Assembly: GCF_000818195.1 (NCBI RefSeq)
Contig: NZ_JTHL01000001.1
Coordinates: forward strand, 1,515,294-1,579,293
Origin: Streptomyces sp. 150FB
Lineage (GTDB): Bacteria; Actinomycetota; Actinomycetes; Streptomycetales; Streptomycetaceae
Direction of reading: 5' to 3'
Length of the DNA: 64,000 nucleotides
Shown: positions 52,152-61,296 of the stretch, in pieces
Layout: the number at the start of each line of letters is the position of its first letter
Position numbering within the stretch: position 1 is the stretch's first letter
Notes under the pieces: model-generated
Databases searched by the model: none
What the model was told of the DNA's origin: nothing
What the model saw: only the letters and a program-made list of their open reading frames with translations
Program-made: the position numbers and the translations under genes

Positions 52152-53674
52152 TCCCTTTCCCCCACACCTTCCATGGCGGCGACCAGTTCCTGGTCGGACC
52201 ACCCACTGCCGAACGTGGCCACCACACGGCCGTGGAACAGGGCAAGCACCCGGTCGCACACCCGCAGATCGTCCAGCTCGTCCGAGATGATCACGGCGGC
52301 GCTGCCTTCGTCGGCCACCGTGCGAACCACGCCGAGCAGCGAGTCCTTCGACTTCACGTCGACGCCCGCCGTGGGGCGTACGGCCACCAGCGCGCTGGGG
52401 CCCCGGGCCAGCGCCCGGGCGACGACGACCTTCTGCTGATTGCCGCCGGACAGACCGGAGACCGGCTGCTCGGGTCCGGTGGTCTTGATGTCCAGCGAGT
52501 CGATCATGGACCGCGCGAACTCCCGTGTCCGGGAGGGCAGTACGGTCCCCCACGGGCCGAGCTGGTCGGCGACCGTGAGCGTGGCGTTCTCGGCCACACT
52601 GCGCTGCATGACGAGCCCCTGGAGGTGCCGGTCCTCGGGGATGTAGCCGATCCCGGCGTCGAGGGCGTGCGGGACGCTGCCCGGTTTCACGGTGGCGCCC
52701 CGCATGGAGATCCGCCCCGAGGTCGCCTTCCGCATCCCGACGAGGATCTCGCCGAGCGCGGTGTTGCCGCTGGCGGCTCCTCCGGCGACACCGAGCACCT
52801 CACCGGGCCGTACCGCGAGGTCGATCGGCTCGAACTCCCCCTCAAGGGCGAGCCCTTCGGTACGCAGTACGGGCTCCACGCTCTCGTCGGGCGCGGTGTT
52901 GTGCGCGGCGTGCCAGGCGGCCGCCGTGCCCGCCGACTCCCCCGTCATCGCCGTCACCAGCTCCGTCTTGCTCAGCTCGGCGACCGGGGCGGTCAGCACA
53001 TGCCGGGCGTCGCGGTAGACGGTGACGGTGGTGCACAGCTCGTACACCTCTTGCAGATGGTGCGAGATGAAGAGGAACGCCACTCCCTGGCCCTGGAGTT
53101 CGCGGAGTTTGTCGAAGAGCCGCTCGATGCCGCGCGCGTCGAGCTGCGCCGTCGGCTCGTCCAGGATGATCAGCCGGGCACCGAAGGACAGCGCCCGGGC
53201 GATCTCGACGAACTGCCGCTGCTCGACCGGGAGATCCTTCGCGCGGACGCCCGGGTCGACGTCCACGCCGTATCCGGCGAGCAGGTCCTGGGCTCGTTTG
53301 CGCAGCCCCCGCCAACTGATGAAGCGGCTGCCGGACCCTTCGAGGCCGTAGTTGTTCAGGAACAGGTTCTCGGCGACGGTGAGGTCCGGCACGACCATCG
53401 ACTTCTGGTAGACACACGCGACCTTGGACTGCCAGGCCGTGGTGTCGCCGTAGGCGGGCGCGGGCTCGCCGCCGAAGGTCACCTGTCCCTCGTCGGGGCT
53501 GTGCAGCCCGGTGAGGACGCTGACGAGAGTGGACTTGCCCGCTCCGTTGCGCCCGACGAGGGCGTGTGACTCGCCGGCGTGGACCGTGAGCCGGACACCG
53601 TCGAGCGCGACGGTGGGACCGAAGCGCTTGACGATGCCTTCCGCGTGTACCGCGGCGGGTGCTGCCTGATCCAT
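52148..53674 (-). CDS. ABC sugar importer ATPase, two nucleotide-binding domains (RbsA-like)
   Basis: The 508-residue fused protein has two ABC ATPase domains. The first is intact: Walker A GRNGAGKST, LPVEQRQFVEIARAL signature and Walker B LIILDEPTAQLD. The second has a weak Walker A (GVAGGAASGNTALGE), LSGGNQQKVVVARAL intact, and a Walker B reading LVAVRPTAGVD, where the usual D-E is V-R. Hence only one site probably hydrolyses ATP. ATG 53674 lies 2 nt after the binding-protein stop; its own stop overlaps the permease start. Confidence 0.92.
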   Translation of the reverse strand: MDQAAPAAVHAEGIVKRFGPTVALDGVRLTVHAGESHALVGRNGAGKSTLVSVLTGLHSPDEGQVTFGGEPAPAYGDTTAWQSKVACVYQKSMVVPDLTVAENLFLNNYGLEGSGSRFISWRGLRKRAQDLLAGYGVDVDPGVRAKDLPVEQRQFVEIARALSFGARLIILDEPTAQLDARGIERLFDKLRELQGQGVAFLFISHHLQEVYELCTTVTVYRDARHVLTAPVAELSKTELVTAMTGESAGTAAAWHAAHNTAPDESVEPVLRTEGLALEGEFEPIDLAVRPGEVLGVAGGAASGNTALGEILVGMRKATSGRISMRGATVKPGSVPHALDAGIGYIPEDRHLQGLVMQRSVAENATLTVADQLGPWGTVLPSRTREFARSMIDSLDIKTTGPEQPVSGLSGGNQQKVVVARALARGPSALVAVRPTAGVDVKSKDSLLGVVRTVADEGSAAVIISDELDDLRVCDRVLALFHGRVVATFGSGWSDQELVAAMEGVGERE

Positions 53675-53676
53675 GG

Positions 53677-54753
53677 CTAGTTCTTCTTGTCCAGTTGGTT
53701 GGCCCACAGCTTCGCGTCGTCCACGTTGTCCTTGGTCACGAGCGGCGCGGGGAGCTGGTCCTCCAAGCCGTTCGGGATCTTGATGATGTTGGAGTCGTGG
53801 TCCGTCGGGCCGACCTTCTGCTTCTTGCCGGCCAGCGCGTCCTTGGCGTACTGGAGCGCGTACTTGGCGTACAGGTCGGCCGGCTGCGAGACGGTGGCGT
53901 CGATCTTGCCCTGCCGGATCGCGTCGAACTCCTGCGGGATGCCGTCGTTGGAGATGATCGTGATGTGTCCGGGGGTGCCGGGGGCCTTCAGGAGCTTCTT
54001 CTGCTCCAGCAGGGCCAGGGTCGGCTGGAGGAAGACGCCGCCCGCCTGCATGTAGATCCCGTTGAGGTCGGGGTTGGCCGCCAGTGTGGACTGGAGCTTG
54101 GCCGAGGCGACGTCGCCGGCCCAGTTGGTGACCAGCTCGAAGACCTTGATGCCGGGGAAGTTCTTGTCCATGCAGGACTTGAACGCCTCGGACCGGTCAC
54201 GGCCGTTGATGGAGGACAGGTCGCCCTGGAACTCGGCGACCTTGCCCTTGCCCTTGAGCTGCTTGCCGAGGAACTGGCAGGCCTGCTCGCCGTAGGCGCG
54301 GTTGTCGGCGCGTACGACCATGTAGACCTGACCCTTGTCGGGCCGGGTGTCGACGCTGATCACGGGTATCTTCTTCTCGTTCAGCGTGTTGAGCGCCTCG
54401 GTCACGGCGCCCGTGTCCTGCGGGGCCATGACAATCGCTTTGGCGCCCTGCTCCTGGAACGCCTGCACGTTGGCGACCAGTTTGCCGATGTCGTTCTGCG
54501 AGTTGGACAGCGGGAGCGCGTCGACCACGCCGTCCTTCACGCCCTGTTCGACGTATCCCTGGTAGGAGTTCCAGAAGTCGCTGTCGCTGCGCGGCAGATC
54601 GATGCCCACCTTGCCGCCGCTGCCCGAAGCGCCCTTCGATTCCTCGCGGTTGCAGCCCGCCAGCGCCGTGACGGCGAGCAGCACGGCGCAGGCCGCCGCG
54701 CTCGTCGTACGGATTCTGCCGAGTGGGCGTCGCCCCACGGAGTTTCGCAGCAT
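53677..54753 (-). CDS. ABC sugar importer substrate-binding lipoprotein
   Basis: The 358-residue binding protein has lipobox LAGC (Cys near residue 34), then a Peripla_BP_4-type fold: VGIDLPRSDSDFWNSYQGYVEQG, FQEQGAKAIVMAPQDTGAV, IPVISVDTRPD and VSQPADLYAKYALQYAKDAL. It captures a sugar or sugar acid at the cell surface for the downstream ATPase and permease. ATG 54753 with GGACGGG upstream. Gene context points to L-fucose or L-fuconate as ligand. Confidence 0.92.
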   Translation of the reverse strand: MLRNSVGRRPLGRIRTTSAAACAVLLAVTALAGCNREESKGASGSGGKVGIDLPRSDSDFWNSYQGYVEQGVKDGVVDALPLSNSQNDIGKLVANVQAFQEQGAKAIVMAPQDTGAVTEALNTLNEKKIPVISVDTRPDKGQVYMVVRADNRAYGEQACQFLGKQLKGKGKVAEFQGDLSSINGRDRSEAFKSCMDKNFPGIKVFELVTNWAGDVASAKLQSTLAANPDLNGIYMQAGGVFLQPTLALLEQKKLLKAPGTPGHITIISNDGIPQEFDAIRQGKIDATVSQPADLYAKYALQYAKDALAGKKQKVGPTDHDSNIIKIPNGLEDQLPAPLVTKDNVDDAKLWANQLDKKN

Positions 54754-54809
54754 GGATGTCCCGTCCTTAGGCTTGGTGTTGTCGGCTCTGGTGTGTCGGC
54801 TCGTGGGGC

Positions 54810-54870
54810 GCGTCAGTTGTGGGGTGTGTCAGCTTGTGGTGTGTCAGTTCGGGCTGTGTCAGCTTGTGGG
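54810..54870. repeat. 15-bp tandem repeats in the SDR-to-binding-protein gap
   Basis: Three units starting GTGTCAG at 54826, 54841 and 54856 (GTGTCAGCTTGTGG-type) and at least one weaker copy at 54810. The last copies run into the 3' end of the SDR coding frame (stop 54859), so the SDR C-terminus is shaped by the repeat. Confidence 0.65.
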
Positions 54871-55641
54871 GCGCAGGCGCAGGCCCTGCATTCCACCGTC
54901 GACGGCGAGCGCCGTCCCCGTGACGGCGGCGGCCGCCGGGCTCGCGAGGTAGACGACGGCGGCGGCGACCTCGTCGGCGCTGACCAGCCGGCCCGTGGGC
55001 TGGCGTGCGGCGAGCGCGGCGCGTTCGGCCGCCGGATCGGGTGCGCTGTCCAGCAGCCGGCCGATCCAGGGTGTGTCGGCGGTGCCGGGGTTGACGCAGT
55101 TGACGCGGATGCCTTCGCGGATGTGGTCGGCCGCCATCGCCAGGGTCAGCGAGAGTACCGCGCCCTTGCTGGCGCTGTAGAGGGCGCGTTGGGGCAGGCC
55201 GGCCGTGGCGGCGATGGAGCAGGTCTGGGTGATCGAGACGCAGCCGGGCCGCTCGGCGGCTGAGCGGCGCAGGTGGGGTACGGCGTGGCGCGCGGTGCGG
55301 ACCATGCCGAGGACGTTGATGTCGAGGACCCGGTGCCACTCGTCGTCGGCGTTGTCGAGGACGGTGCCCTGGGCGCCGATGCCCGCGTTCGACACGACCG
55401 TGTGCAGGGCGCCGAACTCGGCGGCGGCGGCGTCGACCGCCGCCTTGACCGCCGCGTCGTCGGTGACGTCCGCCTTGAGCGCCAGCGTCCCTTCCGGCGC
55501 GCCCGCGGTCTCCCGGTCGAGTACGGCGACCCGGGCGCCGCGCGCGACGAGCAGCGTCGCGATGGCCGCCCCGATGCCGGAGGCGCCGCCGGTCACCAGG
55601 GCGCCGAGCCCTTCGAAGTCGGGTATCTGTGCTGCCGTCAC
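54859..55641 (-). CDS. Short-chain dehydrogenase, probable 2-keto-3-deoxy-L-fuconate dehydrogenase
   Basis: The 260-residue classical SDR has cofactor motif [14 protein letters not shown], an acidic NAD-selecting position in VLDRE, NAGIG, catalytic Ser region ([10 protein letters not shown]), YSASK (Tyr and Lys) and [13 protein letters not shown] 55641 overlaps the dehydratase stop as GTGA, tying it to that pathway. It most likely oxidises 2-keto-3-deoxy-L-fuconate with NAD. Other SDR activities cannot be excluded. Its 3' end runs into the tandem repeats. Confidence 0.82.
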   Translation of the reverse strand: MTAAQIPDFEGLGALVTGGASGIGAAIATLLVARGARVAVLDRETAGAPEGTLALKADVTDDAAVKAAVDAAAAEFGALHTVVSNAGIGAQGTVLDNADDEWHRVLDINVLGMVRTARHAVPHLRRSAAERPGCVSITQTCSIAATAGLPQRALYSASKGAVLSLTLAMAADHIREGIRVNCVNPGTADTPWIGRLLDSAPDPAAERAALAARQPTGRLVSADEVAAAVVYLASPAAAAVTGTALAVDGGMQGLRLRPTS

Positions 55642-56957
55642 GAACTGACCTCCTGGGTGGTGCGACGGGCCCGCCAGACGGGTCCGTCGGGATAGCTGTA
55701 CTCGGCGATGGACTCCGGGAGCATCCGGGCGGAGAAGCCGGGTGCCGACGGGGTCTCGTAACGCCCGTTCACGATCACGGCGGGGTCGGCGAAGTGCTCG
55801 TGGAGGTGGTCGACGTACTCGATGACCCGGTCCTCCCACTCCCCCGACACGGCGACGTAGTCGAACATCGACAGGTGCTGGACCAGCTCGCAGAGCCCGA
55901 CGCCGCCCGCGTGCGGGCAGACGGGCACGCCGTACTTGGCGGCGAGCAGCAGGATCGCCACGTTCTCGTTGACCCCGGCGACCCTGGCCGCGTCGATCTG
56001 TACGAAGTCGACGGCCCCGGCCTGGAGGAGCTGCTTGAAGACGACCCGGTTGGCGACGTGCTCACCGGTGGCGACCTTGACCGGCTGGCCGGCCCTGATG
56101 GCGGCGTGGCCGAGGATGTCGTCGGGGCTGGTGGGCTCCTCGATCCAGTGCGGTTCGTACGGCGCGAGCGCGGACATCCAGCGCAGCGCCTCCGCCACGT
56201 CCCAGCGCTGGTTGGCGTCGACGGCGATCCGGATGTCGGGGCCGACGGCGGAGCGCGCGAGCTTCATCCGGCGTACGTCGTCGTCGAGGTCTCCGCCGAC
56301 CTTCAGCTTGATCTGCTCGAAGCCGTCGGCGACGGCCTGCTTGGCGAGCGTGACGAGCTTGGTGTCGGAGTAGCCGAGCCAGCCGGGCGACGTGGTGTAC
56401 GCGGCGTAGCCCCGCTCCCGCAGGCTCTCGGCGCGCCCGGCCCTGCCCGGTTCGGCGGCGCGGAGGATCTCCAGCGCCTCGTCGGGGGTGAGCGCGTCCG
56501 TCAGGTAGCGGAAGTCGACGAGCGAGACCAGTTCCTCGGGTGTCATCGAAGCGAGGAACTCCCAGACGGGCTTTCCCGCCTGCTTGGCCGCCAGGTCCCA
56601 GGCCGCGTTGACGACGGCGCCCGCCGCCATGTGCATGACGCCCTTCTCGGGGCCGAGCCAGCGGAGCTGCGAGTCATGGGTGAGCTCGAAGTAGAGCGCG
56701 GCGAGGCCGGCCGCGCCGACCGGTGCCGGGCGCCCCACGACGTAGGGCCGAAGCGCCTCGATGGCGGCGGCGGTGACCTCATTGCCGCGCCCGATGGTGA
56801 AGCAGAAGCCGTGACCCTCGGAGCCGTCCGTGGTACGCAGGACCACATAGGCGGCCGAGTAGTCGGGGTCCGGGTTCATGGCGTCGGAGCCGTCGAGCTG
56901 TTCCGAGGTGGGAAAACGGATGTCGTGAACCTCGAACCCCGTGACGGTCTGACTCAT
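55638..56957 (-). CDS. fucD: L-fuconate dehydratase
   Basis: The 439-residue enolase-superfamily enzyme matches the FucD subgroup in length and motifs: [29 protein letters not shown] near the N-terminus, [11 protein letters not shown], catalytic KxK (IKLKVGGD), metal ligands [16 protein letters not shown] and GEH, and [11 protein letters not shown] with the general base His. It dehydrates L-fuconate to 2-keto-3-deoxy-L-fuconate. ATG 56957 has AAGGGGG at 7 nt. First gene of the operon; the operator is just upstream. Confidence 0.9.
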   Translation of the reverse strand: MSQTVTGFEVHDIRFPTSEQLDGSDAMNPDPDYSAAYVVLRTTDGSEGHGFCFTIGRGNEVTAAAIEALRPYVVGRPAPVGAAGLAALYFELTHDSQLRWLGPEKGVMHMAAGAVVNAAWDLAAKQAGKPVWEFLASMTPEELVSLVDFRYLTDALTPDEALEILRAAEPGRAGRAESLRERGYAAYTTSPGWLGYSDTKLVTLAKQAVADGFEQIKLKVGGDLDDDVRRMKLARSAVGPDIRIAVDANQRWDVAEALRWMSALAPYEPHWIEEPTSPDDILGHAAIRAGQPVKVATGEHVANRVVFKQLLQAGAVDFVQIDAARVAGVNENVAILLLAAKYGVPVCPHAGGVGLCELVQHLSMFDYVAVSGEWEDRVIEYVDHLHEHFADPAVIVNGRYETPSAPGFSARMLPESIAEYSYPDGPVWRARRTTQEVSS

Positions 56958-56974
56958 GCACGCCCCCTTGAAGA

Positions 56975-57005
56975 ACATCGGATCTCTTTCGGTCATCCGA
57001 TGTAT
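56975..57005. promoter_or_regulatory. Operator region of the fuconate dehydratase operon
   Basis: ACATCGGAT (56975-56983) and ATCCGATGT (56995-57003) form an inverted pair with 11-nt spacing. The right copy extends to the 12-mer CATCCGATGTAT (56994-57005), the exact complement of the site before gntR (50336-50347). The left copy overlaps the leader of the dehydratase gene. Confidence 0.65.
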
Positions 57006-57209
57006 AGCGCCGCAACCGGCTAAACGTCCAGGGCTGAGCAGAAAATAACCCGTACAGCTCGGATGAATATGGGGATGCACACCCCAGCGCGCCGATCCGT
57101 GCAGCACCACCCCGAAGTTCACCCGGGTGAGGACAGTGACTGCGGACCGCCAGGTGGAAAGCCGTAAGGTTGGTCCGGAGATTAAGGGAACTTCGGAAGG
57201 AGGCACTGG

Positions 57210-58259
57210 GTGATCGAGCTCGAGGGGGTACCCGAGCTGATCGACCCGGTCATGGTGGCCGCGTTCGAGGGCTGGAACGACGCGGGCGACGCAGCCTCCA
57301 CGGCGGTCGGCCATCTGGACCGGGAGTGGAAGGGCGAGGTGTTCGCGGCGCTCGACGCCGAGGACTACTACGACTTCCAGGTCAACCGGCCCACGGTGCA
57401 TCTGGACGGCGGTACGCGGAAGGTCGTCTGGCCGACGACCAGACTCTCGGTGGTCCGGGTCGGCGGCGACACCCCGCGCGACCTGGTGCTGGTCCGCGGC
57501 ATCGAGCCGTCCATGCGGTGGCGCTCCTTCTGCAACGAGATCCTGGGCTTCGCCCATGAGCTGGGTGTGGAGATGGTCGTCATCCTGGGAGCGCTGCTGG
57601 GCGACACCCCGCACACCCGCCCCGTACCGGTCAGCGGGGTGACCTCGGACGCGGACCTGGCCAGGACGATGGACCTGGAGGAGACGCGGTACGAGGGGCC
57701 GACCGGCATCGTCGGCATCCTCCAGGAGGCCTGTACGCACGCGGGTGTTCCGGCGGTGAGCCTGTGGGCGGCCGTGCCGCACTACGTGTCCCAGCCGCCC
57801 AACCCGAAGGCGACGCTGGCGCTCCTCAACCGTCTTGAGGACCTGATCGGTCTGCGCATCCCGCAGGGCGAACTGGCCGAGGACGCGCGGGCCTGGCAGC
57901 TCGGTGTGGACCAACTGGCCGCCGAGGACAGCGAGGTGGCGGAGTACGTCCAGTCGCTGGAGGAGGCGCGGGACACCGCGGAGCTTCCGGAGGCTTCCGG
58001 CGAGGCCATCGCCCGGGAGTTCGAGAGGTATCTGCGGCGGCGTGACGGCGGTCCCGGGCAGCCGGGGAGCGGTACCGCCGGGGCCGGCGGCCATGCCACG
58101 GAGAGCGGCGAGGGGCCGTACCGGCGTGACGCACCCGGCGGCAAGGGCCGGCCGCCGAAGGCACAGCGCAGCGGTCCCGAGCCGGGCGCCGAGCCCGAGC
58201 AGGGGCCGCAGGAGCCCGGACCTGAGCCGGACGACGGGGAAGATTCATCCGAGGACTGA
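57210..58259 (+). CDS. parJ: PAC2-family protein (ParJ-like)
   Basis: The 349-residue protein has the PAC2 fold: [20 protein letters not shown] at the start, [46 protein letters not shown] and [21 protein letters not shown]. The N-terminal part belongs to the proteasome-assembly-chaperone-like family. As I recall, the S. coelicolor orthologue (SCO1662) is ParJ, which interacts with ParA in sporulation chromosome segregation. The C-terminal 70 residues are a low-complexity Pro/Gly/Glu tail. GTG 57210 has GGAAGGAGG upstream. No partner gene is adjacent. Confidence 0.88.
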   Translation: MIELEGVPELIDPVMVAAFEGWNDAGDAASTAVGHLDREWKGEVFAALDAEDYYDFQVNRPTVHLDGGTRKVVWPTTRLSVVRVGGDTPRDLVLVRGIEPSMRWRSFCNEILGFAHELGVEMVVILGALLGDTPHTRPVPVSGVTSDADLARTMDLEETRYEGPTGIVGILQEACTHAGVPAVSLWAAVPHYVSQPPNPKATLALLNRLEDLIGLRIPQGELAEDARAWQLGVDQLAAEDSEVAEYVQSLEEARDTAELPEASGEAIAREFERYLRRRDGGPGQPGSGTAGAGGHATESGEGPYRRDAPGGKGRPPKAQRSGPEPGAEPEQGPQEPGPEPDDGEDSSED

Positions 58260-58340
58260 GAGCGCCTCAGGTACGAAGCGGGGCCGGGGTCTTGAGCGGG
58301 CGTCAGGTGTCTTGAGGGGCCCCGGCATTACGCGGGCCCC

Positions 58341-58406
58341 AGGTGTGAAGCAGGCCCCGGGTATGAAGCAGGCCCAGGTGTGAAGCAGGCCGAGGTAAGA
58401 AGCAGG
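58341..58406. repeat. 17-bp tandem repeats downstream of the ParJ-like gene
   Basis: Four imperfect units of the type AGGTGTGAAGCAGGCC follow one another at about 17-19 bp spacing, with a weaker copy at 58271. They lie in the convergent gap before a terminator. Confidence 0.7.
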
Positions 58407-58408
58407 AG

Positions 58409-58437
58409 GGGGGCGGCGCCGGTCCGGCGCCGCCCCC
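58409..58437. terminator. Bidirectional terminator with perfect 14-bp arms
   Basis: GGGGGCGGCGCCGG, one T, then CCGGCGCCGCCCCC, between the convergent ParJ-like and mshC genes. Confidence 0.8.
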
Positions 58438-58454
58438 TCCTGTCGTACGCCGTT

Positions 58455-59684
58455 CTAGAGCGCGACGCCCATGAGCGCGTCGACGGCGCGTGACACCACG
58501 CCGGGCGCGCCCTCCTCCGTACCCCCACCGGACTGCTGGAGCGCCGCCCAGCGGTCGACGGCGGCCAGCGCCGCCGGGGAGTCCAGGTCGTCCGACAGGG
58601 CCGCCCTGATCTCCTCGACGAGCGCGTCGGCGGAGGGCCCGTCGGGCCGGGACACGGCGGCACGCCAGCGGCCGAGGCGGTCGACGGCGTCCTGGAGCAC
58701 CTGGTCGGTCCACTCCCAGTCCGACCGGTAGTGGTGGGCGAGGAGCGCGAGGCGGATGGCCGCCGGGTCCACGCCGTCCCGCCGCAGCGTCGAGACGAAT
58801 ACCAGGTTGCCCCTGGACTTGGACATCTTCTCGCCGTCCAGGCCCACCATCCCGGCGTGCACGTACGCCTGGGCGAAGGGGTGCTCGCCGGTCAGCACCT
58901 GCGCGTGGGAGGCGCCCATCTCGTGGTGCGGGAAGGCCAGATCGCTGCCGCCGCCCTGGACGTCGAAGCCCATGCCGAGATGGTCGAGGGCGATGGCCAC
59001 ACACTCGATGTGCCAGCCGGGCCTGCCACGCCCCAGCGTGCCCCCGTCCCAGCTCGGCTGGTCGGGGCGGGCCGCCATCCAGAGCATCGGGTCGAGGGGG
59101 TTCTTCTTGCCGGGCCGGTCCGGGTCGCCGCCGCGCTCGGCCGACAGCAGCCGCATGGCCGCGGCGTCGAGCCGGGAGACCTCACCGAAGTGCGGGTCGG
59201 CGGCGACCGAGAAGTAGACGTCCCCTTCGAGGTCGTACGCGGCTCCGGCGTCCCGCAGCCGCTCGACGAGCGGCACGATGCCCGGTATCGCCTCGACGGC
59301 GCCGATGTAGTGCTTGGGCGGCAGCATCCGGAGCGCGGTCATGTCCTCGCGGAACAGCTTCGTCTCGCGCTCGGCGAGAGCCACCCAGTCCTCGCCGTCC
59401 CGCTGCGCGCGCTCCAGCAGCGGATCGTCGACATCGGTCACGTTCTGTACGTAGTGAACCTGCCGCCTCGTGTCGAGCCAGATCCTCTGGACGAGGTCGA
59501 ACGCGTTGTAGGTCGCCGCGTGCCCCATATGGGTCGCGTCGTACGGCGTGATGCCGCAGACATAGATTCGGGCGACAGGACCGGGCTCGAGGGTGACTCG
59601 GCCACCTGTCGAGCTGTCATGGATCCTCAGGTCGCGGCCCTTGCCAGGCAGGGCGGGAACCTCGGAAGCGGGCCAAGCATGCAT
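58455..59684 (-). CDS. mshC: Mycothiol ligase MshC
   Basis: The 409-residue class I tRNA-synthetase-like ligase has the HIGH-like motif [17 protein letters not shown], the zinc and cysteine-binding region GWHIECVA and [12 protein letters not shown], and KMSKSRGN. It joins cysteine to glucosaminyl-inositol in mycothiol biosynthesis using ATP. ATG 59684 shows no clear ribosome site. Its neighbours (SCO1664-like, DUF3090 and the phosphatase) form a conserved actinobacterial block. The hairpin after it is shared with the ParJ-like gene. Confidence 0.95.
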   Translation of the reverse strand: MHAWPASEVPALPGKGRDLRIHDSSTGGRVTLEPGPVARIYVCGITPYDATHMGHAATYNAFDLVQRIWLDTRRQVHYVQNVTDVDDPLLERAQRDGEDWVALAERETKLFREDMTALRMLPPKHYIGAVEAIPGIVPLVERLRDAGAAYDLEGDVYFSVAADPHFGEVSRLDAAAMRLLSAERGGDPDRPGKKNPLDPMLWMAARPDQPSWDGGTLGRGRPGWHIECVAIALDHLGMGFDVQGGGSDLAFPHHEMGASHAQVLTGEHPFAQAYVHAGMVGLDGEKMSKSRGNLVFVSTLRRDGVDPAAIRLALLAHHYRSDWEWTDQVLQDAVDRLGRWRAAVSRPDGPSADALVEEIRAALSDDLDSPAALAAVDRWAALQQSGGGTEEGAPGVVSRAVDALMGVAL

Positions 59685-59741
59685 GTCATGAGCGTAACCG
59701 GACCACAGTTCTGAGACCGAACCGGATACGGAATACGTCTC

Positions 59742-60602
59742 TCAGACCGGCGGCCAGGGGATGGCGGGCCACTGTCCTGACGGCTCCGGGTGGCATCCCG
59801 TGTGGCGCAGCTCACGCACCCGCGCCCTCACCGCTTCGGTCTCGGCGGGCGTGATCAGGGCGGCCAGCCGGGTGGCGAGCGGCTCGCCCTCGGCCAGCTC
59901 CTTCTCCAGCCGCGCCAGCACGTCCTTGGCCTCGTCGGTCAGCGGGTCGCCCGCCCAACCCCACAGCAGGGTGCGCAGTTTGTCGTCCACGTTGAACGTG
60001 ACGCCGTGGTCGATGGCGTAGAGCCCCCCGCCGGGTGCCGGGAGGAGATGCCCGCCCTTGCGGTCGCCGTTGTTGATCACCGCGTCGAGCACGGCGAGGC
60101 GGCGCAGCCGCTCGTCGTCCGCGTGCACCAGCAGGGCCGTCCGCCCCTCGCCGACCTCGGCGAAGCCGACCGCCTTCCACCCCTCGGAGGGCTCCTCCTC
60201 CTCGACGAGCGCCAGCAGCGCGGGGGCGGCTTCGGCCTCGCCGTCGCCGTCATCGCCCTCGTCGCCGCCGTCGGGTGCCTCGATCCAGAGCTGGCACATG
60301 CCCTCGCCGTACGGTCCTTCGCGCAGCACGGTGGGCGGTACGAGCCCCCAGCCGGTCGCCTCGGACACCTCGTACGCCGCCACCTCGCGCTGGGCGAGCG
60401 TGCCGTCGGGGAAGTCCCAGAGCGGCCGCTCCCCCGCGACGGGCTTGTAGACGCAGTGCGCCTCCTGGCCCTCGTACGAGACGGAGCAGTAGAGCACCGC
60501 GTTGGACGCCTCGGCGACGCGTCCGAGTACGGCCAGCTCGCCCTTGGTGAGCAGATCCACCGTGGTCAGGCTCCGCGGCGGTATCCGTTCTGGCGCGGGC
60601 AT
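59742..60602 (-). CDS. SCO1664-family protein (kinase-like fold)
   Basis: The 286-residue protein belongs to the actinobacterial SCO1664 family of unknown function. It contains YKPVAGERPLWDFPDGTLAQREVAAYEVSEATGW and DAVINNGDRKGGHLL, followed by DHGVTFNVDDKLRTLLWGW, reminiscent of the catalytic Asp-Asn and metal motif of phosphatidylinositol-kinase-like proteins. ATG 60602 has AAGGA at 6 nt and lies 37 nt inside the end of the DUF3090 gene, a coupled overlap; GTG 60560 is a possible shorter start. Adjacent to mshC. Confidence 0.85.
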   Translation of the reverse strand: MPAPERIPPRSLTTVDLLTKGELAVLGRVAEASNAVLYCSVSYEGQEAHCVYKPVAGERPLWDFPDGTLAQREVAAYEVSEATGWGLVPPTVLREGPYGEGMCQLWIEAPDGGDEGDDGDGEAEAAPALLALVEEEEPSEGWKAVGFAEVGEGRTALLVHADDERLRRLAVLDAVINNGDRKGGHLLPAPGGGLYAIDHGVTFNVDDKLRTLLWGWAGDPLTDEAKDVLARLEKELAEGEPLATRLAALITPAETEAVRARVRELRHTGCHPEPSGQWPAIPWPPV

Positions 60603-61156
60603 ACGTGTCCTTCCGGATCGAGCGGCAGGCTGCACAGCGGACACGGCGGCCGGCCCGCGTTCACGACGTCGAGGGCGCGCTTGGCGAAGGCCCGCGCCTG
60701 GGAGCCCGAGAGCCGTACGCGGAGCATCGGCGGACCGTTCTCCTCGTCCTGGAGCAGGCGCTCCTCGGCGTCGGCGAGATCCTCGTCGGTGTCGGCGTCG
60801 AGTTCGACCAGCGCCTGCGCCTCGACGATCATGCGCTGCTCGTCACCGTCCCAGGCCAGCGCCATGGTGCCGACCCGGAACTCCTCCTCGACGGGGGCGT
60901 CGAGCGGAGCCGAGTCGGCGACGTCGGGGGGCGCTACGGCCGGGACCGGGGCGTTGCCGCCGGTACGGCGCACCACCTCGTCGAGCAGTTCGTCGATGCG
61001 TTCGGCGAGGGCGGCCACCTGCGTCTTCTCCAGGGCGACGCTGGTGACACGCCCCGCCGCTGAAGCCTGCAGGAAGAACGTACGGCGTCCAGGCAGCCCG
61101 ACCGTGCCGGCCACGAAGCGGTCCGGCGGATCGTAGAGGTACACCTGACGGGACAC
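60566..61156 (-). CDS. DUF3090 family protein (SCO1665-like)
   Basis: The 196-residue protein begins VSRQVYLYDPPDRFVAGTVG and has FFLQASAAGRVTSVALEK and GTMALAWDGDEQRMIVEAQ, DUF3090 family features. The C-terminus holds a zinc-ribbon-like knuckle CPLC and HVCP. Function unknown. GTG 61156. It overlaps the next gene by 37 nt. Part of the mshC neighbourhood conserved in actinobacteria. Confidence 0.88.
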   Translation of the reverse strand: MSRQVYLYDPPDRFVAGTVGLPGRRTFFLQASAAGRVTSVALEKTQVAALAERIDELLDEVVRRTGGNAPVPAVAPPDVADSAPLDAPVEEEFRVGTMALAWDGDEQRMIVEAQALVELDADTDEDLADAEERLLQDEENGPPMLRVRLSGSQARAFAKRALDVVNAGRPPCPLCSLPLDPEGHVCPRQNGYRRGA

Positions 61157-61296
61157 GTCCTGTCTCCCTTGGAAATTGGTGTGGGGACGGATGGATGAGG
61201 AAGTGCGGAAGAACAAAAGAGGCAAAGGGCGGACCGTGGCTCCGGGAGGTTCCCCGGATCACACGGACGGCGCGTCCACCCTACTGCGCGGAGCGA

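Noticed and set aside
55638-56957. Galactonate or mandelate racemase assignment
   Set aside because: The N-terminal [18 protein letters not shown] block, overall length and the coupled SDR fit L-fuconate dehydratase better.
58341-58406. Possible CRISPR array
   Set aside because: The units are contiguous, imperfect and lack unique spacers of constant length; no cas genes are near.
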